DNA of 64,000 nucleotides, from contig NC_040028.1 of NCBI RefSeq assembly GCF_000972845.2, forward strand, positions 13,700,871 to 13,764,870, read 5' to 3'. The translations under genes and the position numbers were made by a program. The notes beneath the pieces were generated by a model. The model was given only the letters and a program-made list of their open reading frames with translations. It did no database searches and was not told where the DNA came from. The first letter of the stretch is position 1. Each line of letters opens with the position of its first letter. This stretch comes from Larimichthys crocea. Lineage: Eukaryota > Chordata > Actinopteri > Sciaenidae. Below, one piece after another: positions 33,837-46,482 of the stretch.

Positions 33837-34330
33837 ATTTATAGAGAGAATATTCCACGATCTCCAGTTATAAAAAAAAAAAAAAGAAGAAGAAGCGCCT
33901 TTTACAAGTAAATCCCGAAGTTACAGATGTTGGCTCTTTGTGCTGATTCCTTTACCACAGACCATAGTCGACGCGAGCGCTCTCTTCTCCACTTTAAATG
34001 ACCTTCCCACTTCGCCGAGGAGTTCCTGTTTGTGTGCCTGAGCATGCAAATGCCTCCTCGCCGAAACGCACGGAATCGGGGAGGATTGCTGGATTCACAT
34101 TCAGTTCGCCGAGCATTTCGCTGCTGAGGATGGGTGCGATCCTGACGTCCTCTGTGTCGGTGGTGCGTTTGGGCGCATGCAGTGGACAGTGGTTGATATG
34201 CCAAAGGGAGTGACGTTGCTCCCAGGGGGCTTAGTTCCCTCCACCTCGGGTAAGGATAAGTCCCAGCCTTGAGCACTGACACCGAGCCATACAGGAATAT
34301 GCGCTCATTCGGAATTTTATGCCCTATAAT
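33837..34330 (-). promoter_or_regulatory. CpG-rich 5' UTR / probable promoter region of kcnh7
   Basis: Immediately upstream of the start codon. From about 33960 to 34250 CpG dinucleotides are dense (runs such as GTCGACGCGAGCGC and CTCGCCGAAACGCACGG), unlike the CpG-poor surroundings. Visible candidate sites are a CRE-like TGACGTCC (34143-34150), an octamer ATGCAAAT (34044-34051) and GCGCATGCA (about 34173), an incomplete NRF-1-like motif. A TATA-like GCATAAAATT lies further upstream on the minus strand near 34318. The transcription start is not determinable from sequence alone. Confidence 0.6.
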
Positions 34331-34482
34331 ATACTGCACTGTATGAAAAAAAAAAAAATAAATCACAATGTACTTTCAGTGAAGAGTGACAAAGTACAGC
34401 ATGTAGTGATTCTCCTCATGTGGGTTCACACTACAACCTGTACTCAAGTGAACATATTGAATTATTCTTTTTATTGAATCAT

Positions 34483-34735
34483 TAAAGGAATAGTGCAATA
34501 TTTTTTGGGGAAATGAACACATCACATTACAAAAAACACAAGTGTCTTATGGTTTTGCCGGGGGGGGGGGGGGTTACACTATGTGCTGGATTATTTCTTG
34601 TTGGAAACAGAGCCAGGCTGGCTGTTTCCCCCCATTTCTATTACTTATGCTAAGCTAAGTTAACTGGATGATGGACAAATATATCAATTTCCTCATTAAC
34701 TCTCAGCAAAAAAGGCAAATACTAATCAAGAGCCA
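34483..34735. mobile_element. Common percomorph repeat (MITE-like), one copy with internal poly-G
   Basis: Begins TTAAAGGAATAGTGCAATATT, and contains CAGAGCCAGGCTGGCTGTTTCC, TTATGCTAAGCTAAGTTAAC and CTCATTAACTCTCAGCAAAAAAG. I recognise this ordered set from memory as a very abundant percomorph non-autonomous repeat. The right terminus is diverged. A run of 14 G (34560-34573) sits inside. Confidence 0.7.
34560..34573 (+). repeat. Poly-G run (G14)
   Basis: Fourteen consecutive G within the repeat at 34483-34735. Confidence 0.97.
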
Positions 34736-37700
34736 CTTTCAAAGAAATGGAAAATTATTTTGATCAGATATTAATAGATATTTCACTGATCTAATACAGA
34801 TATAAGAATACAGCTTATGCAAGTGCTCTTATTTTGAAGGCAAGACTGTGATAGCTCATACATAATGTGCAGAACATCATGTCCAGGTTTTTATGAATAA
34901 ACTATTGCCTGTGACATTTACAGGTGAATTATTAACACAACCTCTTTTTTTTTTAAGTAATAGGTTAGTTTCTATTAAAAAATCTGTTCACATATCAGAA
35001 ATGTATTTAGCTTGAACTGATGTTCGGATGCTGTGATTAAATGCCAGTGATGGCTCTGAGTGTTTTTGAAGAGCATCTCTGTGAACCCACTACACTCAGT
35101 TCAGATTGACCAAACACACTCATACACTGTTTCTACTTATTTTCACCTCAGACAGCCTTTTTCTCAGGACTGCGTGGGTGTGCATAGACTTCACCTGATT
35201 GTCCCTGACTCTCCTGTTAGTTTTGTACCATCTGTGAGGGCAGCACACACATTACAAAATCACACCTAACAAGTGTTAATATGTGTACTTTTGATGACCT
35301 CATATTGCTGATGACCCTGCTTTAACCCAAGCAGAGGTCTATTCAGTCAGAACAACGGAGAACAACTCATTTTGTTCATGCTGGGCCTCAAAGAACCAGC
35401 TCAGGTTTGACTGCTGTCAATGGTGCTGAAGAGGAGCATGAATTCAGGTGATAATGGAAATCCTGATTAGATTTATATTTGGCAGACGTGGGCTGAAATC
35501 TTACAGCACCAATCATATCTTTCTACAACCGTGTAGAAAAGAAAACATATGTTGAAAATCTAGTGAGCTCCTTAGGATTCAGGTGATTATACATTTGTTC
35601 TTTTGTGTGTTAACATGAATACTGGTTCTGCTGCTGATGTTCTTTTAGGATGACCTGTTCAGTTAATAATTGAACCTTGAGTTTAGTTTAAGGGGGTTCA
35701 GCCTTGATGTAACTGTAGAGTCTCCCATGTGAATCACATAAATCAGAAATCCAGTATTGAGAAGTGTTTTAGCCCAGCTTTGGGCCAGTATTCCCTGTGT
35801 ATTTTAGTACTAGATTGGTCCACCAACTCCTGAGAAAAAAATATATAAAGTAGCTTTTATTGGCTTGGCTCGTTTCCCCAAAGTAAGCATTTGTTTACTT
35901 TTGGGTCCAACTAAGTGGAAGCATCAATTCAGTTTTCTGAGCTTGTGTTTTGTCCACAGTTTAATATGGGGTTTGCAGGGACAATCAGCCGAAAGCTGCA
36001 CAGAGACTGAGCTGTTGATTCTCAGTAACACAAGCATGTCTAGGAACACTTCAAAATTATATAATAGGGTATACAGTCATTTGATTCAGGGCTAGAAATA
36101 TCAAAAATTCACAATGGAAGTGCTATGCACAGTGTTTAAGTTGTAATAATTGCTGACAGGCACCCACTCCGTCATTTTACTAGAAGAATCAATCAACTTT
36201 GACAGCCACACTGTAGATAACCAGGTTTTTGGGTTTGTTTTCTCAACCTGTCAAAGTATTGGTCAAGTGCAGTTGGATTTAGTCGTCCAGTCCAATATAA
36301 AAAATCTCCCTCAAGGGGATTCATTATAATGTGTATAGTACACACCACCGTCTATCCTTAGACCCGCACAAAATAGCAAAATCTATTTATACCCGTGTAA
36401 AAAAAAAGGGAACATATTAAGGCATTTCTTGAGAAGTTTTTACACCACAACTTCAGTATACTCACTAGATACTACTCTAAGTATACTTTCTTGAGCTAAA
36501 CTTTTTTCTAAATTAAGGCACATTTAAAGTTAGGAGTTAGTTATTTATGAAATCTTTGTGGATCCCACAAATTGGTGTATGTTTCCAAACAACTTTCCAG
36601 AAAAGTCAGCACAATTTGACTGAGACGCTGTCCATGGTCCTGCAATTTTCAGGACTACTCTGTATCCTGTGGGAGCTGCAGAAAAAGCTGGTATACTTCA
36701 CTGATGTGCAATCGCCTGCTCGCAGTCACACAAACATAAACAAACATACACACACTTTCTCTCCAAGTCATTCTTTTTTTCTTTATCATTCATTTTTTTG
36801 TTTGTTTTTTATGAATGGGTGCATGTAAATAACAGTTCAGCTAATATTTTAGACTATACAGCCAACAGCCAGGTGGTGGAAAAATGAAAATGTATGCGTA
36901 ATGCAAAACCTCACTTGAAACCTTGAAACATCTGTCCCAGTATTTCAGCTCGAGCTCATCATCCATCTGGCCGACTGAGACTGAGAGAAAGAACACATTG
37001 ATTGAATTCAAAGTACAGACATGAATATCAGGAGGACTTGTGGCGTTCTTAGTATTTGACAAATTACCGCCTAATATGTGACGCGTTCAACTGGCAGTCC
37101 ATATCATCATGTACTATATCAAAAAACTAACACTATTGTTCGATACTAACAATACATATACACCATAGCTAAAGTTATATTTTGTTTCCTTATAGTTTTT
37201 CTTCAGTTTTGTTGGCCTACATTTATAAGATTGGGACAAGGGCTTGTGCCAGCATCTGTTCTCTTGTTTTGCACTGCTCTGGGAAATAAAAGTTTACTTT
37301 AGAGTGAGCTTGGATAGCAATTTTGTGACTTTCCAAGAACCATGTGAGACCATCTTGGTCTGTGTGTTTTGTCCTCCTGTACCCATAAAAACAGATCTCC
37401 CCAGGCCACAGTGCTTGGTCTGCTGTATTTTATTAAATCACTGTTGCATTAAGCCAATATGCAGCCCATATCCATTACTCACAACACAGGAACAGTTGAA
37501 CCTTTTAGAGGTCGGCCATTTCTCAATAACAATTAAGTTAAAAATTATGACTTGTGTTTTTTTGTTTTTTTTTGTGGCGTTTGTTTACCTTAGCATCCTC
37601 GGATGAAAATCCTGTAGATAAATTGTCACTTCTAGGATCTGGAATCTAAAATTAATACCTAGAGTCTAATGACTAATGGGAGAAATATCACTGCTGTATG

Positions 37701-40700
37701 CATCTCACTTCTAGAAACATAGTTCATTAATAGTGACATATATGCTGAGTGGTAAAAAGCAAAGGGTAGCAATGGGTGGGTGAGGGGTGATATACCGAGA
37801 TGGAAGCAATATCCCATGGAGGGCTTTGTGCCCTTAGGTAAAGACATACTGTAGTGGTCTCTCATCTCACCATGCATGTGCATAAAGATATCTTATTTTG
37901 CCAGATGGATTTTTCCAACCCGAGTAGTTGAGATATAAAGAGCAAACGTTTACACAAAGTGTATTGATATGAATTCTTTAGCTAAGTTTAGTTAAATAAT
38001 TTAGTCTATGGATATATTTCCATTGGTTTGTGAGGGTTGAAAGTGTTATACTCCATGACGTAATGTTTACTAGCAGTGTTAAATACTGAAATTACAGTAA
38101 AGAGGAAAGAAGTTGGGATCAGTGATCTGATAAACAGACAGCACTCCACTCAGCTATGCAGAATGAAATTAAGTAGGTGAAACCCCAAACCTGTACTACG
38201 CAGGTCTAATTATGCTGATGTTACTCTAATGGCATGGTACCTGATCTTTTATCTTCTAATGGTGCAAATCAAACAAGATGCAGGGATGCATTAAGTCTTC
38301 CAGGCGATGGGGAGTTAGACGATGACATTTATCACTCTGTGGTTCCAGGACTAGTAATTGTACTGTCAGGTTACAATAGTTTCAGCTTTGAGTGATTCAA
38401 AAAAGGGAAGACGGTGCTTTAGTAAAGAAGGAGCACCCGGGATTAAAACCTGAATGCCAGAAAGACATCCATCTTTTGAGGAAATAAGTGCAAATGTCAG
38501 AGACTGTGGACTATGTGGAAACATAATTTCTGCATTAACCTTGTGTCATATATTTCATGCTTAAAAAACGAGTGGCATTGATGGGAAAAGAAGTCTATTT
38601 TCTACAGTACAATGTACTGCTTCAGCACTAACGCTATCTGGCCACTGTATGGTTGTTCTGAACATAACGCCGCCATTCATTCATTTGGTCATTCATTCAT
38701 TCATTCCACATAATCTCTGAGAATTTAGAGCAATTTGAAAAACAGCTGCAGCTGCAGCGGCATCCACTGTCCAGAGCCTAATCCTGGTCTCACGGTAGTA
38801 TAGCTCTCTGTCTCTGTCTCTCTCTTTTTCCCTCCCTCACCCTTTCCACTCTCTCTGCTACTGTGGTCCATACACAAACACCCCCATGGAGCACAGTTGC
38901 AGGGCTTACTCATTGTCCATATAAACCATTATGGCCCTGTCCCTGAGAATAATCCACTAGTACAAAACACTAGAGTGCTATTGCTGCTTTTGCTGCTGTG
39001 CCTTACCCCATATGCCACTGCACACATTCTCCACCATCTGCCGTCAATGAGAAAAAAAACAGAGCAAAAAAAAAAAAAAAGGAAAAGGGCCACCCTGCAC
39101 TTTTGGCTTAGTATGTGACTTCACAATATCATTTAATCTGCCACAGGTCAGTGCCCTTTTCTCCATCACATAGGGTGGAAACGTGCTTTGTGAAAGGGTT
39201 TTCTCAAAAAGACACGAAAATGTGAGATGCTAAATTAAAGCATCAACTGTTATTTTCTTCAGGTGCCATTGGCTGCAAAGATTGTTTTGAACCACCTTGT
39301 ATCATATGTTTACATTAATCTGCAGGGTGAGATATACTGCAGCATCTGGCCCCCCCTGTGGCACCACTGCAAGGAAACTAGTGTGCGGCCCCGTGTCGGT
39401 GCAGCTGCAGACTCTAGGCACATGTACCATATGTTGCCACCCACAAATAGGCTACAAAGTCATCTGACAGTGTAGCGTCGCCTGTGTGGCTTGCTTTGCT
39501 GTTCGCCTTTGTTAAGGCTGTGACTGCTGAATCATCAAAAAGCCAGGCATCTTCTGTAGGTCAGCCATCCATTGCTGTTTAATCAGACAGAGAATGGGAG
39601 GAGAATTAGTCCTGATACATAAAGCTTATATAAATCCTGCCGAGGGAAAATTGTATTTACAGATTACATGGCGTTGAAGCATCAAGTAAATAAATGTATA
39701 GGAAATATTAGTTTCAGTGAAGGATTACCTGAACAAAAGATAATTAGGATCAGAATCGACATTACCATCGATCGTCCTCATTCATCGGTCACACTTTGAA
39801 ATAATTAGGATGCATGTAGACCAACTTGGTGACATTAGAGCCTTTCATCTTTTCCTAATGGTAGAAGCCACTGAGGTTGTCAGCTGTACTCCCTTTTTTC
39901 CTCCAGCGGAAATGGCTCTTTGAGGCTTCAGCTAAACATCATTATACATCATTTATACAGGGGCAGCGTAAAATGACATGCAAAGGGCAACACCACCAGA
40001 CTTTTTCACAGTAACAGTTTATCTTTATGGATAATTAAATGCCAACATTAAAATCTGACACCAACTAAAAGAACGCCATATCGAATCACTTTGATGAGGT
40101 TCTGATCTGACTGCATATTAATCAGTTCAGAGGAAATAAACAGCAACTGTTGGAGTTCTTCTGCTGCTACCAAAGGAGCAACAACAAATTTACAGAGTGA
40201 AATTGGAAGCCATTAATATTTCTGAAAAACTAACACTAGCTGCATTAATACTTTGATAACACTGGGGAACAATTCGGGAAAAAAAATTCAGTTGAGTTAG
40301 ATTTTTATGCTGATTCCAAAATTGCAGTCAGTTTTTTTTCTAGCACTTCAAGTTTTTTCTCCACAGCTTACCCTTCAGATAAGCAAAATTCCACTGACTA
40401 GCTGTAGTAAGACTTGTTGGCTAATCCCGATTGGACTCATCTACAGCTACGTGGCAACTTGTTTGTGCAGTCACAATTGAGACAGTGCGGTGACAGGTGT
40501 GTGCAGCTCCTAATAGGTCAGTACTATCAATACCTGCACACAGGAAGCTAGCATAGTAGATATGAAGAGGATTTGTGCTGGCTTTTCTCTTAAACTTGTA
40601 ACCATGGGCATACCGTTGTAAGTTCTATTTGGTTTTATGCTGTTTTTGTAGTTTTCAAAGCTTGTGTCTTATTTACATAAGTATATATTTCCTTTGTTCC

Positions 40701-40712
40701 CGATCAGGTCTG
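34736..40712. other. Upstream intergenic block, no gene seen
   Basis: AT-rich sequence with short homopolymers and an E-box pair CAGCTGCAGCTG at about 38744. I found no exon-like segment with a recognisable protein and no RNA gene. Confidence 0.6.
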
Positions 40713-40998
40713 CTCCTGAACCCTGACTCCTTTTGCTATATTTGTGGTAGTTTCATATTTTCCAAATTTTAAAGTAAAACTCTGTGATCAAGACAAGCCA
40801 TGGGCCCCTCACAAAGTGTGCAAGCAGTGTGTTGAGACTTTACGGATGTGGACCAAAGGAACACGTGAAAAGTTGGCATTTGATATCCCCGTGGTTTGGC
40901 GAGAGCAAAAAGATCATTGCACAGACTGTTACTTTTGTTTCTTTTTTAAGAAAACGGGGATCCTATGGTTCAACAAACTTGACATGATAGAGAAAAAC
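40713..40998 (+). pseudogene. Relic of a repetitive Cys-rich protein gene
   Basis: At 40713 one frame reads LLNPDSFCYICGSFIF; the next frame, from about 40759, continues FKVKLCDQDKPWAPHKVC, KQCVETLRMWTKGTREK and FDIPVVWREQKDHCTDCYFC. Together these follow a Cys-rich protein I remember as multi-copy in fish and invertebrate genomes (DPDSFCYICG ... GDQDKSWAPH ... VWREPKDHVTDCYFC), whose function I do not know. A frameshift and loss of the segment between CYICG and KLCDQDK show that it is broken. Probably dispersed by transposition. Confidence 0.65.
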
Positions 40999-43900
40999 TG
41001 AGATCAGTTTTCGATTCCACGCCCCAAAATCTGTTAAAAACAGCTGTCAGACCTAATTCAACAAAAATTGTGTTCCTCGGTGTAATAATTAGCATTTGTG
41101 TCAACAGCAGACAATAATAACAAGTATGTAAAATATAGAGATGTTTCTACTATTCTGGACCTTCTCACTTTGTTTCTCACCATATGTATATTAAATATTA
41201 AAGAGAAAAAAAATGGCAATATGTCTGTAATAAGACAGACTCCTCTCAAAACTTAAACTATATCAGATCATCAATAATCTATCCTTAAAGGATGCAGTGA
41301 CATCCTCCCAAAACAAATGTCATCAAGATGTGGAAAATCTCCTGCTGTTGCCGTCCTCTTGGCAAGTTTTAGGAGGAGCAGTTCATTACCACTGTTGTCA
41401 AAGTGCTGGCAGGGCTCAATGGAGTGATTACCTCATTTTAGTTATCCCCTCTGTGATCAGAGGTTACCATGGAAACTGGTGTGCCCCAGTAGATGTGCCA
41501 CTGCCCCTCTCCCCCCTGGCAATGTAGGCTACTTTAAATACAATTGTTCTGTGGCAGTGTTATCCTTATTAACATTTTCATCATAACTGAGCCCTGCCTG
41601 TGAATTAAGTGAGCACTATAATATAAAATACACTAGGCTAGACTTTTATTTTAAGCAACAGGCTGAGCTGGCTAACATTAAAACTGTAGATATAATAGAC
41701 AGAGCTTTAAATCTGTTCGATATAACATAATATCTCCCTTTATGCCACTGTCTGCTTGATACAAACGGTAGTTTGAGGGTGTGCGTGTTGTTTAGACTGG
41801 AGGCAGAGAAAAGCCTCCTCTCTTCTTGCTCTGTCTGCTTGGCAAAGCACACATGAGGGACTCTCACTATGAGTAGTCTGACTCCACAGCTCTGTCTCTC
41901 TGGAGGACAGCCAATAAAAAAAAAATAACAAAAAAAATAAATAAATAAATCCTTCTCCACATGCAAACTAACCAGCACAGGTGTCGTCATGCATCACACA
42001 AACAGCCTACACACCCTGCACGACCGTCTCTGCCTATGTTTTGTTATATATAAGCCATAAATACTTTTAAAAAATGAACTATCTATAAAGTTTAGGTCCA
42101 CACTTTACAGCTACTGTAGTGACACGTATGCATTTCCACTACAGATCCACAGATCCATGCGCCACACTAGCAGAAAGGAGCCCTCTGAATCTTTTGTATG
42201 TTTATTCCCTTGAAGGAGACATATTTGTTTTTCTACAGCAATACTGCCTGCCTCAGCATTTACTAATGAATATTCCCTTGAGCTGTACTGTGCTACTCTC
42301 TGATCTTCACCGTCAGCCACTGTGGTATCAGTGATGCAGATGCAATTATCTATTAAGTTTTGATGTCCATGGAAAGCTGAAGACACTCAGGGGGGAAGAC
42401 ATAAATTTCTTAGATGAAAGCAAGGATGGTGCACAGCACTCCCAAAGTTCATCATCTTTTCTATTACAGTAATTCAATCTAATATGCTAGCCATGCAATA
42501 AACACTACGATAATATTAAATTTTGTGTCGTGTTGGTTCAAGTCTATAATCATTTCTTAGGCCAGTGTTGTATCTAATATTGTTGTGATGCTTGACAACA
42601 CCTTGAACATTGTAAGCTTCACAAAGATGGGTTTTACTGCATGTCATGGGTTTGCGTTTCAAGCAGATTTGTTTGCAGCAGCATCTCAAAATACTTGTTA
42701 ATCTCACGCACAGGCCAGCACTGAGTTGAAATCTAACTTTAACTGGCTCTAAAGGAAACAGGTCTTTGATATATAGGGAGCCTGTGAGTTACACATGCTG
42801 GGGAACTCATTAAGACCTGTCACTGAACCCTTACTGGGTCCAGGTTATTCAGGGCATTATTTTTTTCAGAGGAAGGCATGGGAAACAATACACAGCTGCA
42901 CTGATAACCTAGAAATTACTTTGGATTAGCTCAAATATAAATATAGGCTTACCTTTTTTAACTTTGAAAGATTTGTGATTAAAAAACATTTAATTTTTAC
43001 CAAAATAAGTTATTTGCTCATTTTACTAAATCACTTCACTACACCACTTATATTTCACTGAACTATGAAATGTTACCTTAACGTGATCTTGATGCTAAGA
43101 GAGTTTTTGGTGGTTACACGAATCGACAAAGTCAATAAATGTATAGCAGGGATCGTGTACCTAGGAATAAATGGCTGTGTGCTGACATCATGTGGTAGCT
43201 ACAGCAAGTTACATGTGAGGCTTTAGGCCCTGTACAAAAACACACCCACAGCACATGACACAAACATGTGATCGTCATGCAAAAGCTGGCAGAATACAAG
43301 TTGTCCTTGTGTATTCCCATTTTCTAATAAATAATGAGATAAACACCAAGACCTAAATAATGCTAAACAGTGACACGCAGTTAGCACTGCATCACATTCT
43401 GTACATGCCACAATCCATGCATTTTATTTTGTTATGTGTTTCAATACCTAATGTGATGATATTTGTATATTTATGGGCCTATCATTGTATTTTAACAGTT
43501 AACCTATCAGTAGATCATTTTTATTTGTTATACCTGGTTTCTACTCTCTGTATTTATTTTTGGTCCCTGAATTCATCACATATATAATACATTTAAAAGT
43601 ACATGATCTGTTACATTTGTGATGGTATATTGATGGCAGGAAACGACTGGCTTCAAACAGTTAGTAACTGAATTAACTACAGCAAATAAGAGACTGTGCA
43701 GTGTCATCATGTCTGTGGGTTTTTAAGTTTTGGCAGCTCATAGGTGGAACACATGCCATTAATAATGCTAAAAATAAAAAGATCTGTGAGTTAAATGATA
43801 AGTGGTTAGTAAGAAACACAACCAAATACAAATCTGACAAGTATTTTAAATAACAGGCACCAAAACACCAAACGTACTCTGGTGGGGACAGTTAAACATT

Positions 43901-44525
43901 ACAGTGCGTAAATCCAATTGCTTCCTACATAATGCATTTTCATCTTAATCTACCAATTCTGACATGGAGGAGTAAATATTGATCTTTCTAAATGTATCTG
44001 TAGTACGTATATCAAAGTTAACACATGTAAACTGGGGTTACCTGTGCAAAAATTTATGAAAACTGTCAGCAACACTGTTCATCATCCTCATCTGGCTCCT
44101 CATGTGGCTTAGCTCTGCTATCCCTCTGTTAAACAAGGTTGCCATCCCTTATGCCATAGCCTATAGTTCTGCTAAACATCTCGTAATATAACATGCAACC
44201 TTAATCAAACAGCAACATATTCTCTGCACATTTCTGTCACTAACCGCTCTACAGTTTGAGAATCTGGTATGCCACCTTTAACTGAATTTACTGGGTTGAC
44301 TCCTATTGCCTGCCTTTTTCGGCTAGCTGGGTAATACAGTAAATTTCCGATTAATTTGAACTCTGACAGGCTCTCCTGTTTCATTCTGCTAGCTAACAGT
44401 GTGTCTATTATTAATATCCATGCCTTTTACACAGTCTAATTGCATAAAACAGATTATGTCACAGTTAAATCAATAAAATAACACCACCTGAGCTACTGGG
44501 GTTGGTCTACATTAACTTAAAAAAT
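40999..44525. other. Intergenic, no gene seen
   Basis: AT-rich, with a short ATAAAT run near 41930-41950. Nothing further recognised. Confidence 0.6.
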
Positions 44526-44807
44526 GGTCCAGTGAGTAAGATTCGGGGACTTGTTTCACAACAGAAATTTAATATAATTGTATAAGTATATTTTCATGAG
44601 GGTATAAACACCTGAAAATAAGAAACCTATGATTAAGCCCTATATATCTGGGAGCTGGACCTCTTTCACATAGCCCAGAAGAGACTCTAAATAGGGCCCT
44701 TCCCGTTAAGCGCGAGTTGCTCAACCATTGTAAGGTGAGGCGAGGGATATTCAATTAGTTGCAACCAGGAACCTCACTGCTAGATGCCACTTAATCTACA
44801 CTGGACC
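44526..44807 (+). mobile_element. Family A TIR element, copy 2
   Basis: Starts GGTCCAGTGAGTAAGATT and ends TTAATCTACACTGGACC. It shares with copy 1 CACCTGAAAATAAGAA, AGGCGAGGGATATTCAATTAG and TGCTAGATGCCACTTAATC. Length is 282 bp, diverged, same orientation as copy 1. Confidence 0.78.
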
Positions 44808-45769
44808 TTCAATGTTAGCACTTTTACTAGCCCCTGAATAGTTTAAGATGCTGCTTATGCGAACTGTCAGTGCTAATACTACCAACACACACACATATCA
44901 CAGCTTTGCGTGTAAACTTTAATTCAAAGTATTATCTGCAACCAAAACATGTTTATTGTTAACAACGGCCCATTTCCAGTACCCTGCAAAACATATTGAA
45001 ACTACTTGTCATGGTAGGCAACAAGTTAAACTGAAATTAAATAGCCACATACCAGTATCTTGAGTCTAGGTCCTGTAAGGAGGATGATAACACACGAACA
45101 CTATATACTTTGTGAAAATTGTCAGAAATGTTTATTTCCAAATAAAATGATGTGGAACCAAATCCACATTTCACACAATTAAAGTTAAATGTATCCCTTT
45201 GTTCAGAGCTCTTATCCAAATACTGAGCCAGAATTAAATTAAACTGTCAGTCCTTCTGTTTCTGTTAATACACATGGCTGGTTGTATCACATTTTCAGTG
45301 TTTGTTTACTTGCTCCTTGTGTTTTTGTCCCTCTATTTTCTTCATTTAAATATGGAAAGTTTTACCTAAATAAGTCCCCTCCTCATATACTTATCTGTAA
45401 TCCAAGTGGAGAATCCGGCAGGTGGTCATGGTTCACCTTCTGATTGCTGAACATCCTTTGTCTCGTTGACCTGGATCATATAAAACACAAACCTGCATAA
45501 TGAACAGTTTAAACTACAATTAATGTTTTATGGTCTTTTTTATCAATATGAAGTTATCTCATAGTCATTTATCACTCCCTTGACAAGTGTCCACAAAACC
45601 ACATCACAAAGTTTGTCAGCGACTAGTATAATGAAATGCTACAAGACAAATTTCAATATTAAGGCTACCTGTGACTGTTTCATTGTTAAACTAGGAATGA
45701 AAATACACTCACTGCACAGTCCACAGCATCAAGACACATCCAATCCTGGTCCCTGTGAAACACAAAACA
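44808..45769. other. Intergenic, no gene seen
   Basis: No recognisable coding or structural element. Confidence 0.6.
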
Positions 45770-46050
45770 CCAAAAACACGATACCTGTCCTGAACAACTT
45801 AAACATTCACATTTAACAAGTAAAACAACTTTTTTTGTTTTGTTTTGTTTCCACTGTAGCTAACTTTGCGTACTGGTGTTTCGGTTTAACGAGCGACCGT
45901 GTTAACTGGCGACCCTCAGTGGAACGCGCACGGTCGCTCGTTAAACCAAAACACCGGTACGCAAGTTAGCTAGGGTAGAAAGAAAAAGTTGTTTTACTTC
46001 TTAAAAGTATGAATGTAAAAGTTGTTGAAGTGAGACACTGAACTATGTTT
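45770..46050. mobile_element. Large imperfect inverted-repeat (fold-back) element
   Basis: The core arms 45859-45901 and 45929-45970 are complementary over about 42 nt with two mismatches and one gap (both read ...GGTTTAACGAGCGACCGTG towards the centre), around a 27-nt loop. Pairing continues outward with gaps: AAGTAAAACAACTTTTT on the left has its partner in AAAAAGTTGTTTTAC on the right, and GAACAACTT faces AAGTTGTTGAA. No ORF. Most likely a palindromic MITE or fold-back transposon; family unknown to me. Confidence 0.75.
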
Positions 46051-46309
46051 GTTTACCGTCTCTTTTCGCTCCTCTTTTTTAACCTTTGACCTGGTTTTCT
46101 TTGCACTACTTCCTGGACTCATTGTAGTTTCTGACTACTACGACTTTCATTCATCTGTTTACAGCCCAATTTAATTGTACACAGGCCTGTATCCACATTT
46201 GTAGTTCTTTCTCATATTTGTATAAAATATTTTTATTTCTAGGGTCACTTTCTATTTATAGTTTTGTACAGATGTTTAGCACGGGTAAACTTTTCAACAC
46301 AGTTTTCTA

Positions 46310-46391
46310 TGCAAATGTTTAATTTCTCTGTACACACATACATAGGTTAATGCAAATGTTTAATTTCTCTGTACACACATACATAGGTTAA
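46310..46391. repeat. Perfect 41-bp tandem duplication (2 copies)
   Basis: The unit runs 46310-46350 and is repeated exactly at 46351-46391; it begins TGCAAATGTTTAATTTCTCT. Confidence 0.97.
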
Positions 46392-46424
46392 TTATAATGT
46401 ATGTTTAATGTATGTTTGCATGCG

Positions 46425-46480
<56 letters not shown>
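46425..46480. repeat. (TATC)14 microsatellite
   Basis: Fourteen perfect tetranucleotide units. Confidence 0.97.

Positions 46481-46482
<2 letters not shown>

Noticed and set aside
33837..33850. TATAAAT just before the kcnh7 ATG as a TATA box
   Set aside because: It lies immediately upstream of the start codon, leaving no room for a transcription start and 5' UTR.
33902..34366. 154-residue open frame on the minus strand as a separate protein
   Set aside because: It lies in the CpG-rich 5' region, has no recognisable domain and only low-complexity Arg/Ser composition typical of GC-rich sequence; treated as 5' UTR or promoter.
46310..46391. CRISPR-like repeats
   Set aside because: Only two directly abutting identical units with no spacers, in a vertebrate genome.
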